A stretch of DNA of 28,101 nt from a virus. The stretch's first letter is position 1. Every line of letters starts with the position of its first letter. The stretch is taken from positions 1 to 28,101 of IMG/VR virus record IMGVR_UViG_3300011115_000405; one strand, written 5' to 3'. The translations under genes and the position numbers were made by a program. The notes beneath the pieces are model-generated. The model was given only the letters and a program-made list of their open reading frames with translations. It was not told the origin of the DNA and ran no database searches. Below are positions 12,470 through 17,857 of this stretch, one piece after another.

Positions 12470-12948
12470 TTTTTACGGTCCTTTTTCGGATTTAAGGCGT
12501 TCATGACGGTGGTGTGGTCGCGGTTGCAGAATATCGCTATCTTTTTCAGAGACCACCCATGGCGGCGCAGGGCGGCGTAGACGTCGGCGCGGGCACGGGT
12601 GTAGGGCAGGGTGCGGCTTGGACCCATGGCTTGGTCAAAGGTCATGCCGTGAGGCGCAAGCGCCTCTTGTGCGATGCGCCTGGCGGCGCGGGGCGGGGGT
12701 ACGATCGGCGGCGCAGGCGGCGCGTTCGATTTGATTTCGGCTATGACTTCGGCTTTAACCTCGTCTCTAAGCTCGGCCTTAAGTTCTTCGCGAATTTCGG
12801 TCTCAAGCTCCACGTCGATCTCAACGGCGAGTTCGACGATCAGCTTAGGGTCGGGCGTCGGCGGTTGACGCCATGGCGCCGGGGGCGGTCCGTTCAACCT
12901 AGCGCGCACGGCCTTGTAGTGGTCCATTAGCTCGTCATAGTAGCTCAT
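12466..12948 (-). CDS. Protein with C-terminal DnaA domain IV-like DNA-binding domain
   Basis: A 160-residue protein in three parts. Residues 1-35 are a Pro-rich lead; residues 36-73 are a strongly charged Glu/Lys helix with heptad spacing, a likely coiled coil; residues about 90-151 resemble DnaA domain IV. The closing motif NRDHTTVMNAL (142-152) matches the DnaA signature in which the DHTTV residues contact the DnaA box, preceded by a helix (ARADVYAALRRHGWSLKKIAIFC) like that of Bac_DnaA_C. It has no AAA+ domain, so it can bind DNA but not act as an ATP switch. It may direct host or phage replication factors to the phage origin, or compete with host DnaA. The repeat-rich candidate origin lies about 1.8 kb away. 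Confidence 0.85.
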   Translation of the reverse strand: MSYYDELMDHYKAVRARLNGPPPAPWRQPPTPDPKLIVELAVEIDVELETEIREELKAELRDEVKAEVIAEIKSNAPPAPPIVPPPRAARRIAQEALAPHGMTFDQAMGPSRTLPYTRARADVYAALRRHGWSLKKIAIFCNRDHTTVMNALNPKKDRKK

Positions 12949-13139
12949 GGGACCATCTCCATCAGCCAGCGCCGCGCGTCGGCCTCGTTCCTAGCGTAGC
13001 CCAGCGCGCCTAGGACGCTCACGCAGCGCCATGCGCGGGCGTGGGTGCGCTTGTAGCGGACGGGGCCGTAGTGGCCTAGCAGGCGCCCGTAGTAGCTCAC
13101 GGTGCGCGTCGCGTCGGGGTGGGTTTGAACGGTTACCAT
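12945..13139 (-). CDS. Small basic hypothetical protein
   Basis: A 64-residue protein, rich in Arg and Tyr (TRTVSYYGRLLGHYGPVRYKRTHARAW) with a C-terminal helix that includes ARNEADARRWLMEM. The net positive charge would allow nucleic-acid binding but no known fold is evident. I used the ATG at 13139, one base after the upstream stop (TGA-t-ATG), instead of an in-frame ATG at 13253 that would overlap the upstream gene by over 110 nt and adds Cys/Arg-rich sequence typical of a shadow frame. Its stop overlaps the DnaA-like gene start in an ATGA, so the pair is probably coupled. Confidence 0.65.
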   Translation of the reverse strand: MVTVQTHPDATRTVSYYGRLLGHYGPVRYKRTHARAWRCVSVLGALGYARNEADARRWLMEMVP

Positions 13140-13140
13140 A

Positions 13141-13416
13141 TCACGCCCTCCGATTCTGAGCGCGCACGGCGCGCAGGATCTCCTGCCCATCGCTCGCCCA
13201 CACGCCGGAGGCGCAGGGGCATGGGTGCGTCGGGAGCTCACGGGCAAGCTCACGGGCCTGCAAGGCGCGTATGGCGCTCAGAACCGCCTGGCCATACGCG
13301 CGGCGGTCGGCGTCGGGCGCGCGCCTGTAGCGGTCCAAGCCGGGCAGCTTGGGGTAAACTTTATGATCGGCATAGAAACCGTTCATATCATCATATGTGC
13401 GGATTCGCTTAGCCAT
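13141..13416 (-). CDS. Hypothetical protein, Arg-rich helical
   Basis: A 91-residue protein beginning MAKRIRTYDDMNGFYADHK, followed by long Arg/Ala-rich helices (DADRRAYGQAVLSAIRALQARELARELP, about residues 33-62) and a short Cys-containing stretch (PCPCASGVW). A strong GGAGG lies 8 nt before the ATG, so the start is secure. It lies between a tiny membrane-protein reading frame and the 64-residue gene with which it is spaced by one base. No motif or family recognised. Confidence 0.75.
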   Translation of the reverse strand: MAKRIRTYDDMNGFYADHKVYPKLPGLDRYRRAPDADRRAYGQAVLSAIRALQARELARELPTHPCPCASGVWASDGQEILRAVRAQNRRA

Positions 13417-13432
13417 TGTCAGACCTCCAGAT

Positions 13433-13513
13433 CTATAGCGCCAGCATGGCGACGAGCGCCCCCACGACTAGCATGGACATCAGGGTGAGCAGGGCTTCGA
13501 TGATCGCGATCAT
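13433..13513 (-). CDS. Possible 26-residue single-span membrane protein
   Basis: A very short reading frame, ATG at 13513 to TAG at 13433, encodes 26 residues that are almost entirely a membrane helix (IEALLTLMSMLVVGALVAML). Third codon positions are strongly G/C, as in the neighbouring real genes, whereas the overlapping longer frame has A/T-rich third positions here. A GGAA lies about 9 nt before the ATG, and the next gene's ribosome site directly follows the stop. Phages do carry such mini-proteins (holin-like or superinfection-related), but its role is unknown and it may not be translated. Confidence 0.45.
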   Translation of the reverse strand: MIAIIEALLTLMSMLVVGALVAMLAL

Positions 13514-13600
13514 TGTTGAGGTTCCGTTGCGGGAGGGGCGGGGGGCGACGCGCTTGGTAGCGCGTCGTTGGGGCGATGGGGCGTATGGGCGTCACGCGCA

Positions 13601-13834
13601 TCAGAAAACGCGGACGGCGTTGGAAAGCTTCTGGGTCAGACCGTATTCGGTCACGGTCGACACGTCGGTGTAGGGCACGGTCCAGTCACGGGGCGTCGGG
13701 TCACGCTCCCATGATTGCTTGGCGTAGGTTTCAAGCGCGGCCCACGCCGGACGGCGCTCGCCCGTGTGATATGTCGGTTGACGGCGCACGTCTTCATTAT
13801 AGGCAAGCTCGCCGGGGGTCATGTTGCGGGTCAT
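13601..13834 (-). CDS. Hypothetical small protein
   Basis: A 77-residue soluble protein (MTRNMTPGELAYNEDVRRQP, then WAALETYAKQSWERDPTPRDW and a C-terminal VSTVTEYGLTQKL). Trp/Tyr-rich with mixed charge, it resembles small phage accessory proteins but no family I can name. The ATG at 13834 follows an AGGAGG by 8 nt and comes two bases after the stop of the DUF7249-like gene, so the two are co-translated. An in-frame TTG two codons earlier is less likely. Confidence 0.75.
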   Translation of the reverse strand: MTRNMTPGELAYNEDVRRQPTYHTGERRPAWAALETYAKQSWERDPTPRDWTVPYTDVSTVTEYGLTQKLSNAVRVF

Positions 13835-13836
13835 GA

Positions 13837-14127
13837 TCAAGCCTCCTCTGATTCGGTTTCGATGTCATATGCGTCGCGATAGGCGTCGCGCATGGCGTCG
13901 CCGATTTCGTACCATTCGACATCTTGCAGGAATGCGCGGGCGTATTCGCGGGCAATGGTGTTTGCGCCGCCCTCGACCAAGTCGAGCGCATAATCCTTCA
14001 ACGCCATGCCAAGATCGTATCGGTCCAGCTTGTGCCAATCCATATCGCGCAAGTCGATTCCATCAAAGATTTCGAGATTGACGCGCCAGGTAGCGTAATT
14101 GGTCCAGCCGTTGTATGTGTTGCTCAT
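13837..14127 (-). CDS. DUF7249-like protein
   Basis: A 96-residue acidic protein opening MSNTYNGWTNYATWRVNLEIFDG, the hallmark of the phage DUF7249 family (NGWTNYETW-type), which is common in accessory regions of many phages and in some plasmids. Function is unknown. The rest is a run of helices with many Asp and Glu (DGIDLRDMDWHKLD; residues 64-96 very acidic), so a DNA-mimic or protein-binding role is conceivable but not shown. It is preceded by 75 nt containing two hairpins and so may be the first gene of a sub-operon. Confidence 0.82.
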   Translation of the reverse strand: MSNTYNGWTNYATWRVNLEIFDGIDLRDMDWHKLDRYDLGMALKDYALDLVEGGANTIAREYARAFLQDVEWYEIGDAMRDAYRDAYDIETESEEA

Positions 14128-14159
14128 GTTGTTCGATTCCTTGTTTTTGGTCTCATCAG

Positions 14160-14193
14160 ACGGCGCGTGACGCCGTGACGGGCTGGCGCCCGT
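14160..14193. other. Two adjacent short hairpins between small genes
   Basis: ACGGCG-CGTGA-CGCCGT (14160-14176) and ACGGGC-TGGC-GCCCGT (14178-14193) lie side by side in the 75-nt gap between the minus-strand genes ending at 14203 and starting at 14127. On the minus strand neither is followed by a T-run. They could attenuate read-through or shield the downstream mRNA 5' end. Confidence 0.4.
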
Positions 14194-14202
14194 TTCGACT
14201 TG

Positions 14203-14415
14203 TTAGGCGCAAGTCATGCTCTCAGGCAATTCCTTAGACGCCCAGCCATAGAAACGTGCGCGTGCGCCGTTAGCCTCAACGTCAGACAAATGCGCCCATT
14301 CATATGCGCTGCCCACGCGGCGAAACGCGCGTCTGTCAAGCGCAGGGTTGATGACGGGCTCTACCATCAGCATTTGGCCATCGGATGTGGTGAGGATTGT
14401 AATGCCTTTATTCAT
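14203..14415 (-). CDS. Hypothetical small protein
   Basis: A 70-residue protein with the first half hydrophobic and beta-like (GITILTTSDGQMLMVEPVINPA) and the second with Arg/Trp/Tyr-rich helices (RRVGSAYEWAHLSDVEANGARARFYGW). GGGAG precedes the ATG at 14415 by 8 nt; an upstream in-frame ATG at 14493 lies in the neighbouring gene and is rejected. No family recognised. It is the second gene of the minus-strand operon that begins next to the candidate origin. Confidence 0.72.
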   Translation of the reverse strand: MNKGITILTTSDGQMLMVEPVINPALDRRAFRRVGSAYEWAHLSDVEANGARARFYGWASKELPESMTCA

Positions 14416-14428
14416 TGTCACGCTCCCG

Positions 14429-14614
14429 TTACCAAGTGAAGGATGCTTTGAAGGTCTCGCCGGGATATTGCGCCTGCGCTGCAGCGACCGCATCCTTGCA
14501 AGTGCGATAGGCGTTGGTATTCCATGCGAATGACCACACGAGGTGCGGCGCAGTCTTGGGCGTGCGCTTGTGCCAGACGTAAATCTTGCGAGGGTAAACT
14601 TTGAAGGTGCTCAT
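14429..14614 (-). CDS. Hypothetical small protein, first gene of the minus-strand operon
   Basis: A 61-residue basic, aromatic protein (STFKVYPRKIYVWHKRTPK, then HLVWSFAWNTNAYRTCKDAVAAAQAQYPG and a final FKASFTW). The alternation of aromatic and basic residues with one central Ala-rich helix suggests a small beta-alpha domain. It resembles short phage proteins that start KVYVWHKR, for which I know no function. AGGA precedes the ATG by 9 nt. It lies nearest the repeat-rich non-coding region, so the promoter for the whole accessory operon should be just upstream, though I see no good hexamer pair there. Confidence 0.75.
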   Translation of the reverse strand: MSTFKVYPRKIYVWHKRTPKTAPHLVWSFAWNTNAYRTCKDAVAAAQAQYPGETFKASFTW

Positions 14615-14786
14615 TTGTCTGTCCTAATGTTTGGCGTCTGCGCGCCGTTTCGACAAGAATCACTGTAAAGGATTTTCGAGCATTAGCAAGCGGAAAATGC
14701 AGGAATGGCGAAAAAAGTTTTGGGCTAGTGCTTGGTCGGGCTTAGGCGTCGCATTAGGCGTGCGAATTTCCCAGTTTTCCGGGCTG

Positions 14787-14804
14787 TTAGGCTATTTAGG
14801 CTAT
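14787..14804 (+). repeat. Iteron pair TTAGGCTAT x2
   Basis: Two perfect direct copies of TTAGGCTAT lie at the left edge of the AT-rich patch. They differ by one base (T for C) from the main iteron TTAGGCCAT. Two further TTAGGCGT half-copies precede them at 14742 and 14754. Confidence 0.75.
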
Positions 14805-14850
14805 TATTTATATATACCTTTAGAAATTTAAATGTGTATTGTATAGCTCT
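14801..14850. other. AT-rich patch, possible DNA-unwinding element
   Basis: By hand count 40 of 50 bases are A or T, in a genome otherwise well above 50% GC; it includes TTATTTATATATA and AAATTTAAATG. Flanking iterons on both sides suggest duplex opening at an origin, though an AT-rich promoter is also possible. Confidence 0.5.
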
Positions 14851-14891
14851 AGCTGTAGGCTGTGTGGAGCTGTGACGTGTCCCGCGAAACT

Positions 14892-14907
14892 AGCCTAAAT
14901 GGCCTAA
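14892..14907 (-). repeat. Inverted iteron copy
   Basis: AGCCTAAATGGCCTAA is one full TTAGGCCAT plus a truncated second unit (TTAGGCT) in reverse orientation. The same 16-bp block recurs at 15063-15078 and, with one mismatch, at 15164-15179. Confidence 0.75.
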
Positions 14908-15015
14908 GTGATATTTTTTCCCGGTTTTCTGGGGGCTTTTTGCCAAAATGCGTGACAATTAATAGCCAAACAAGACGACTATGTAAACGCCCAACGCCAC
15001 GCCCCGGCACGCGCG

Positions 15016-15051
15016 TTAGGCCATTTAGGCCATTTAGGCCATTTAGGCCAT
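15016..15051 (+). repeat. Four tandem TTAGGCCAT iterons
   Basis: Four perfect head-to-tail copies of the 9-bp unit TTAGGCCAT occupy 15016-15024, 15025-15033, 15034-15042 and 15043-15051. This is the densest iteron cluster in the region. The 9-bp period is close to one helical turn, so bound protein would track slowly round the helix. Confidence 0.9.
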
Positions 15052-15078
15052 TTGCAAACACTAGCCTAAATGGCCTAA
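15034..15078. repeat. 15-bp perfect inverted repeat (potential cruciform)
   Basis: The last iterons (TTAGGCCATTTAGGC, 15034-15048) pair perfectly with GCCTAAATGGCCTAA at 15064-15078 across a 15-nt loop. The right arm is itself the inverted iteron block. As DNA this could extrude a cruciform; as RNA it would be a stable stem-loop with no T-run. Confidence 0.8.
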
Positions 15079-15163
15079 CGCCATGCACGCGCTACTGGCA
15101 CGCCATGCGAGCGCCAGGCAAGCGCAAGCTGGCGCAGGACGCCATGTGCGACTTCCGGCGCGT

Positions 15164-15179
15164 AGCCTAAATGGCCCAA
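15164..15179 (-). repeat. Inverted iteron copy, one mismatch
   Basis: AGCCTAAATGGCCCAA is the third inverted copy of the 16-bp block, with C in place of T in the last unit. It lies 12 nt before the 20-bp tandem repeats. Confidence 0.7.
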
Positions 15180-15190
15180 AACGCCTATGC

Positions 15191-15270
15191 CATTGCCTAG
15201 ATCATGTAGCTATTGCCTTGCTTGTGTTGCTATTGCCTAGATCATGTAGCTATTGCTCAGGTTATGTTAG
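15191..15270 (+). repeat. Four tandem 20-bp repeats upstream of terS
   Basis: Units at 15191-15210, 15211-15230, 15231-15250 and 15251-15270. The consensus is TATTGCCTAGATCATGTAGC; units 1 and 3 are identical except for the first base, while units 2 and 4 share the TATTGC start and degenerate later. A 20-bp period places equivalent bases on the same helix face, as expected for cooperative binding. Candidate ligands are the terminase small subunit (a pac site) or a replication initiator. Confidence 0.88.
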
Positions 15271-15272
15271 AA

Positions 15273-15281
15273 GGGGGGGGG
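15273..15281 (+). repeat. G9 homopolymer run
   Basis: Nine consecutive G followed by AGGG, just downstream of the 20-bp repeats and upstream of the late promoter. A matching C10 run ends the window at 28089-28098. Length is uncertain because homopolymers are prone to sequencing error. Confidence 0.7.
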
Positions 15282-15317
15282 AGGGCCTGCTGCCGCCCGG
15301 TCACGATCACGGAGGGA

Positions 15318-15346
15318 TTGCAAACAATTTTTTTTAAATATAAAAT
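15318..15346 (+). promoter_or_regulatory. Sigma-70-type late promoter overlapping the terS start
   Basis: TTGCAA (15318-15323), a 17-nt A/T-rich spacer containing T8, and TAAAAT (15341-15346) give a near-consensus -35/-10 pair at ideal spacing. Transcription would begin at about 15352-15354, at or after the likely terS ATG codons (15345, 15354), so terS mRNA from this promoter would be leaderless or would need a longer upstream transcript. It should drive terminase, portal and downstream genes. Confidence 0.6.
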
Positions 15347-15908
15347 GTCTTACATGACATGGCACACGCTCCCACACGAACCGCGCAGGCTTCAGGCAAC
15401 TGAGGCGCGGCTTGACGCAATCTATTGGGCGGCGCGTAATGGCCTGAAGGGCGACACGCTGGCGTTGGCTGCTGGGATGCGTCCGTCTGAGTATCGGCAG
15501 CTCTGCGAGTTTGATCCGCTGACGGAGATGGCGGAACAGAAGGGACGCGCTGACGGCGAGATGGAAGTCTCTGGTATATTGCACGAGGCGGCGCGGCAGG
15601 GCGACGCCAAGGCGGCGCTGGAGATCTTGAAGCACGCGCATGGGTGGACCGCCAAGACGGCTGTAGACATCAGCATCGACCAGACCATATCGGTCAAGCA
15701 CGCCTTGGAGATGGCCCAGCAACGAGTGCTGGAGGGGGCGTTTACTGTCGTGGAACAGTTAGAGGACATGGACTGTGCAAGCACCAATCTATTCGGCTCA
15801 GGACGAGATGGAGCTAATGTCGCGGTTGTGGACGCCCGCGCTGAAGAACGACCCGTTGAAGTTCGTCCTGTACGCATTTCCGTGGGGGCAGAAGGGGACG
15901 CCTCTTGA
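15345..15908 (+). CDS. terS: Terminase small subunit
   Basis: A 187-residue protein directly before the large subunit. The sequence LDAIYWAARNGLKGDTLALAAGMRPSEYRQLCEFDP (about residues 23-58) forms a helix-turn-helix-like DNA-recognition domain, and the following DGEMEVSGILHEAARQGDAKAALEILKHAHGW is the oligomerisation helix pair I associate with small terminases that bind the packaging site and load the ATPase. The C-terminal 45 residues after LEDMDC are Asp/Val/Arg-rich and overlap the terL gene for 134 nt. The start is uncertain: ATG at 15345 or 15354 lies within or just after a -10 box and has no Shine-Dalgarno; a GGAGGG at 15311-15316 is too far upstream. Further upstream codons run through the tandem repeats and are rejected. 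Confidence 0.8.
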   Translation: MSYMTWHTLPHEPRRLQATEARLDAIYWAARNGLKGDTLALAAGMRPSEYRQLCEFDPLTEMAEQKGRADGEMEVSGILHEAARQGDAKAALEILKHAHGWTAKTAVDISIDQTISVKHALEMAQQRVLEGAFTVVEQLEDMDCASTNLFGSGRDGANVAVVDARAEERPVEVRPVRISVGAEGDAS

Positions 15909-17298
15909 GGATTTTGCTGGCCCGCGCAAATGGCAGCGCGAAGTGCTGCATGAATTGGCGCAGCATATAGAGCAGAACAACGGCAAAGTTGACTTTGACA
16001 CGCTGCGGATGGCGACCAGTTCGGGGCGCGGCATCGGCAAGTCGGCGCTGGTGTCCTGGCTGGTGATCTGGATGCTATCGACGCGCATTGGGTCCACCAC
16101 CATCGTGTCGGCCAACTCGGAAGCGCAGCTTAGGTCAGTGACGTGGGCGGAAATAACCAAATGGCTCAGCATGAGCCTGAACAGCCACTGGTTCGAAATC
16201 AGCGCGACAAGGGTTGCACCGGCCAAGTGGCTGACGGAGATCGTGGAAAAGGATCTCAAGATGGGCACGCGCTACTGGGGCGCGGAGGGACGGCTGTGGA
16301 GCGCGGAGAATCCCGACGCCTACGCGGGGGTGCACAACTTTCAAGGCGTGATGTTGGTGTTCGATGAGGCCAGCGGCATTGAGGACAGCATCTGGTCGGT
16401 GGCGGCGGGGTTCTTTACGGAGAACACGCCCAACAGGTTCTGGATGGCGTTCAGCAACCCGCGTCGCAACAGCGGGTACTTCTACGAGTGCTTCAACGGC
16501 AAGCGAGACTTTTGGCGCAACAAGATCGTGGACGCCCGGTCGGTCGAGGGAACCGACAAACAAGTTTATCAACAGATCATTGACGAGTACGGGGCGGACA
16601 GCAACCAAGCCTACGTTGAGGTGTACGGGCAGTTTCCCAGTGCGTCAGACGATCAGTTCATTGGCAGCCATTTGGTTGACGAGGCAATGGCAAGGGTCAA
16701 GTGGAAGGATCAGTCGGCCCCCATCGTCATCGGCGTGGACCCGGCGCGGTTCGGGGCGGACTCGACGGTCATCGCCGTGCGGCAGGGCCGGGACATCATC
16801 GCTATTAAAAAGTACCGGGGCGACGACACGATGGAGGTCGTCGGACGCGTGATCGAGGCCATCGAAGAGTACAAGCCCGCGCTGGTCGTGGTGGACGAGG
16901 GCGGGCTGGGCGCGGGCGTTGTGGACCGGCTTAAGGAACAGCGGTACAAGATTAGGGGCGTCAACTTCGGGTCCAAAAGTAAAAACCCGCTCATGTGGGG
17001 CAACAAGCGGGCGGAGATGTGGGGTGAGCTGCGGACGTGGCTCAAGACGGCCAGCCTGCCCAAGGACCGCTACCTCAAGAGCGACCTGATTGGCCCCATG
17101 ATGAAGCCGGACAGCAAGGGTACGATTTTCTTGGAAAGCAAAAAGGACATGAAGGCGCGGGGGCTGGCGTCGCCTGACGCGGCGGACGCCATTGCTGTCA
17201 CGTTTGCGTTCCCGGTGGCGCACCGGGAGTACGTTGACCGGGGGCCAAGAAGGGGGTACTCTGCGGGCGGAATTACAACCTCATGGATGGGATCGTAA
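15775..17298 (+). CDS. terL: Terminase large subunit
   Basis: A 507-residue packaging motor. The ATPase domain shows Walker A SGRGIGKS (83-90), Walker B VMLVFDEAS (Asp197, Glu198) and a coupling-type FSNPRR motif (about 226-231). The nuclease domain shows the RNase H-like acidic residues in VIGVDPARFGADST (Asp322), VVVDEGGLG (Asp374) and SPDAADAIA near the C terminus. It cuts concatemeric DNA and drives it into the prohead through the portal encoded downstream. I start at GTG 15775 because AGAGGA lies 8 nt before it; an in-frame ATG at 15808 is the alternative. The 134-nt overlap with terS is unusually long for such a pair. Confidence 0.96.
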   Translation: MQAPIYSAQDEMELMSRLWTPALKNDPLKFVLYAFPWGQKGTPLEDFAGPRKWQREVLHELAQHIEQNNGKVDFDTLRMATSSGRGIGKSALVSWLVIWMLSTRIGSTTIVSANSEAQLRSVTWAEITKWLSMSLNSHWFEISATRVAPAKWLTEIVEKDLKMGTRYWGAEGRLWSAENPDAYAGVHNFQGVMLVFDEASGIEDSIWSVAAGFFTENTPNRFWMAFSNPRRNSGYFYECFNGKRDFWRNKIVDARSVEGTDKQVYQQIIDEYGADSNQAYVEVYGQFPSASDDQFIGSHLVDEAMARVKWKDQSAPIVIGVDPARFGADSTVIAVRQGRDIIAIKKYRGDDTMEVVGRVIEAIEEYKPALVVVDEGGLGAGVVDRLKEQRYKIRGVNFGSKSKNPLMWGNKRAEMWGELRTWLKTASLPKDRYLKSDLIGPMMKPDSKGTIFLESKKDMKARGLASPDAADAIAVTFAFPVAHREYVDRGPRRGYSAGGITTSWMGS

Positions 17299-17300
17299 CT

Positions 17301-17711
17301 ATGTCCTCCAGCACCAAATCAATCGGCATCGCGTTTGAAGATCAGAACATCATCGGCTCTGATTTTGTTTTGGCTGGCGGTCAGCTTGGCTATTCGACCG
17401 ACGCTCAAGGCGCGGTTACGCAGCTTACCAGCAAGTCGACCGGCGTGACGCTGGATAAGTCCTGCGGTCAAATTACCATGAACAACGCCGCGCTGGCGGC
17501 TACAACCAACGTGACGTTTACGTTGACCAACTCGCTGATCGGCGTCAAGGACGTGCTGGTACTGAACGTGTATGGTGGCACTTCGGGGTCGTACAACGTG
17601 TGGGTAAGCGGTCTGGCTGCGGGTTCTGCAACCATCACCGTGCGTAACATCACGGCTGGTTCGTTGTCGGAAGCCATCGTTATCAACTACGCCATCATCC
17701 ACGGACAGTAA
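17301..17711 (+). CDS. Small virion-type beta-rich protein
   Basis: A 136-residue protein dominated by Thr, Ser, Gly, Asn and Val with alternating beta-type spacing. The blocks QLTSKSTGVTLDKSCGQITM, TNVTFTLTNSLIG and GSLSEAIVINYAII recur in many phage genomes, usually in head gene clusters, and I take it as a capsid decoration or minor structural protein without certain function. It sits between the large terminase and portal genes. I chose ATG 17301; an in-frame ATG at 17283 overlaps terL by 16 nt and is possible. Neither has a strong ribosome site. Low charge and no signal peptide are consistent with a virion surface component. Confidence 0.75.
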   Translation: MSSSTKSIGIAFEDQNIIGSDFVLAGGQLGYSTDAQGAVTQLTSKSTGVTLDKSCGQITMNNAALAATTNVTFTLTNSLIGVKDVLVLNVYGGTSGSYNVWVSGLAAGSATITVRNITAGSLSEAIVINYAIIHGQ

Positions 17712-17712
17712 G

Positions 17713-17856
17713 ATGCCCCTCAAAAAATCCGCGTCGCCCAAGGCGTTCAAAGCCAACGTGGCGGCAGAGGTAAAGGCAGGCAAACCGCCCAAGCAGGCGG
17801 TTGCCATTGCCTATTCGGTTAAGCGAGCAGCAGCGAAGCCGTCAAAAGGTAAGTGA
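17713..17856 (+). CDS. 47-residue Lys/Ala-rich conserved phage protein
   Basis: A short gene from ATG 17713 to TGA 17856 encodes 47 residues with 11 lysines and many alanines. The pattern SPKAFKANVAAEVKAGKPPK then QAVAIAYSVKRAA is one I recognise from many small phage and bacterial proteins (GKPxKQAVAIAYS), with no known activity; its basic nature suggests DNA or RNA contact, perhaps in the packaged head. It begins one base after the previous stop and ends one base before the portal ATG, so all three are co-translated. GGA precedes the ATG by about 8 nt. Confidence 0.8.
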   Translation: MPLKKSASPKAFKANVAAEVKAGKPPKQAVAIAYSVKRAAAKPSKGK

Positions 17857-17857
17857 C

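Larger units (their letters stand above)
14615..15344. other. Non-coding repeat-rich region, candidate replication origin and/or packaging region
   Basis: This 730-nt gap separates the divergent accessory and late operons and holds no convincing gene. From left to right: two TTAGGCGT half-sites (14742 and 14754), direct and inverted copies of a 9-bp TTAGGCYAT iteron, an AT-rich patch, a 15-bp inverted repeat, four tandem 20-bp repeats, a G9 run and a sigma-70-type promoter. Iterons plus an AT-rich unwinding-type patch are the usual parts of a replication origin, and repeats beside a terminase small subunit gene are typical of packaging sites. I saw no consensus DnaA box (TTATCCACA). The assignment is by architecture only. 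Confidence 0.6.

Noticed and set aside
13419-13601. 60-aa minus-strand frame that tiles neatly between its neighbours (TGATG overlap at its start, 2-nt gap at its end)
   Set aside because: The protein is Arg/Pro-rich with no recognisable fold, and its second half has A/T-ending codons unlike real genes here. The 26-aa membrane frame fits codon bias better in that half. It remains a possible alternative.
14120-14145. T-loop-like GTTCGATTCC suggesting a tRNA
   Set aside because: No acceptor stem, D-arm or anticodon arm can be formed around it on either strand; it lies at the start of the DUF7249-like gene.
14860-15170. Plus-strand frame of about 100 aa and an opposite 79-aa frame in the repeat region
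   Set aside because: Both are made largely of translated iterons (repeated Arg-Pro-Phe or Asn-Gly-Leu) and have no ribosome site.
15016-15270. Repeats considered as a CRISPR array
   Set aside because: Units are 9 bp or 20 bp with no unique spacers between them and there are no cas genes; they fit iterons and tandem binding sites.
15213-15344. N-terminal extension of the terminase small subunit through the 20-bp repeats
   Set aside because: It would translate tandem repeats, the G-run and a promoter; the sequence is Cys/Gly-rich and unlike terminase.
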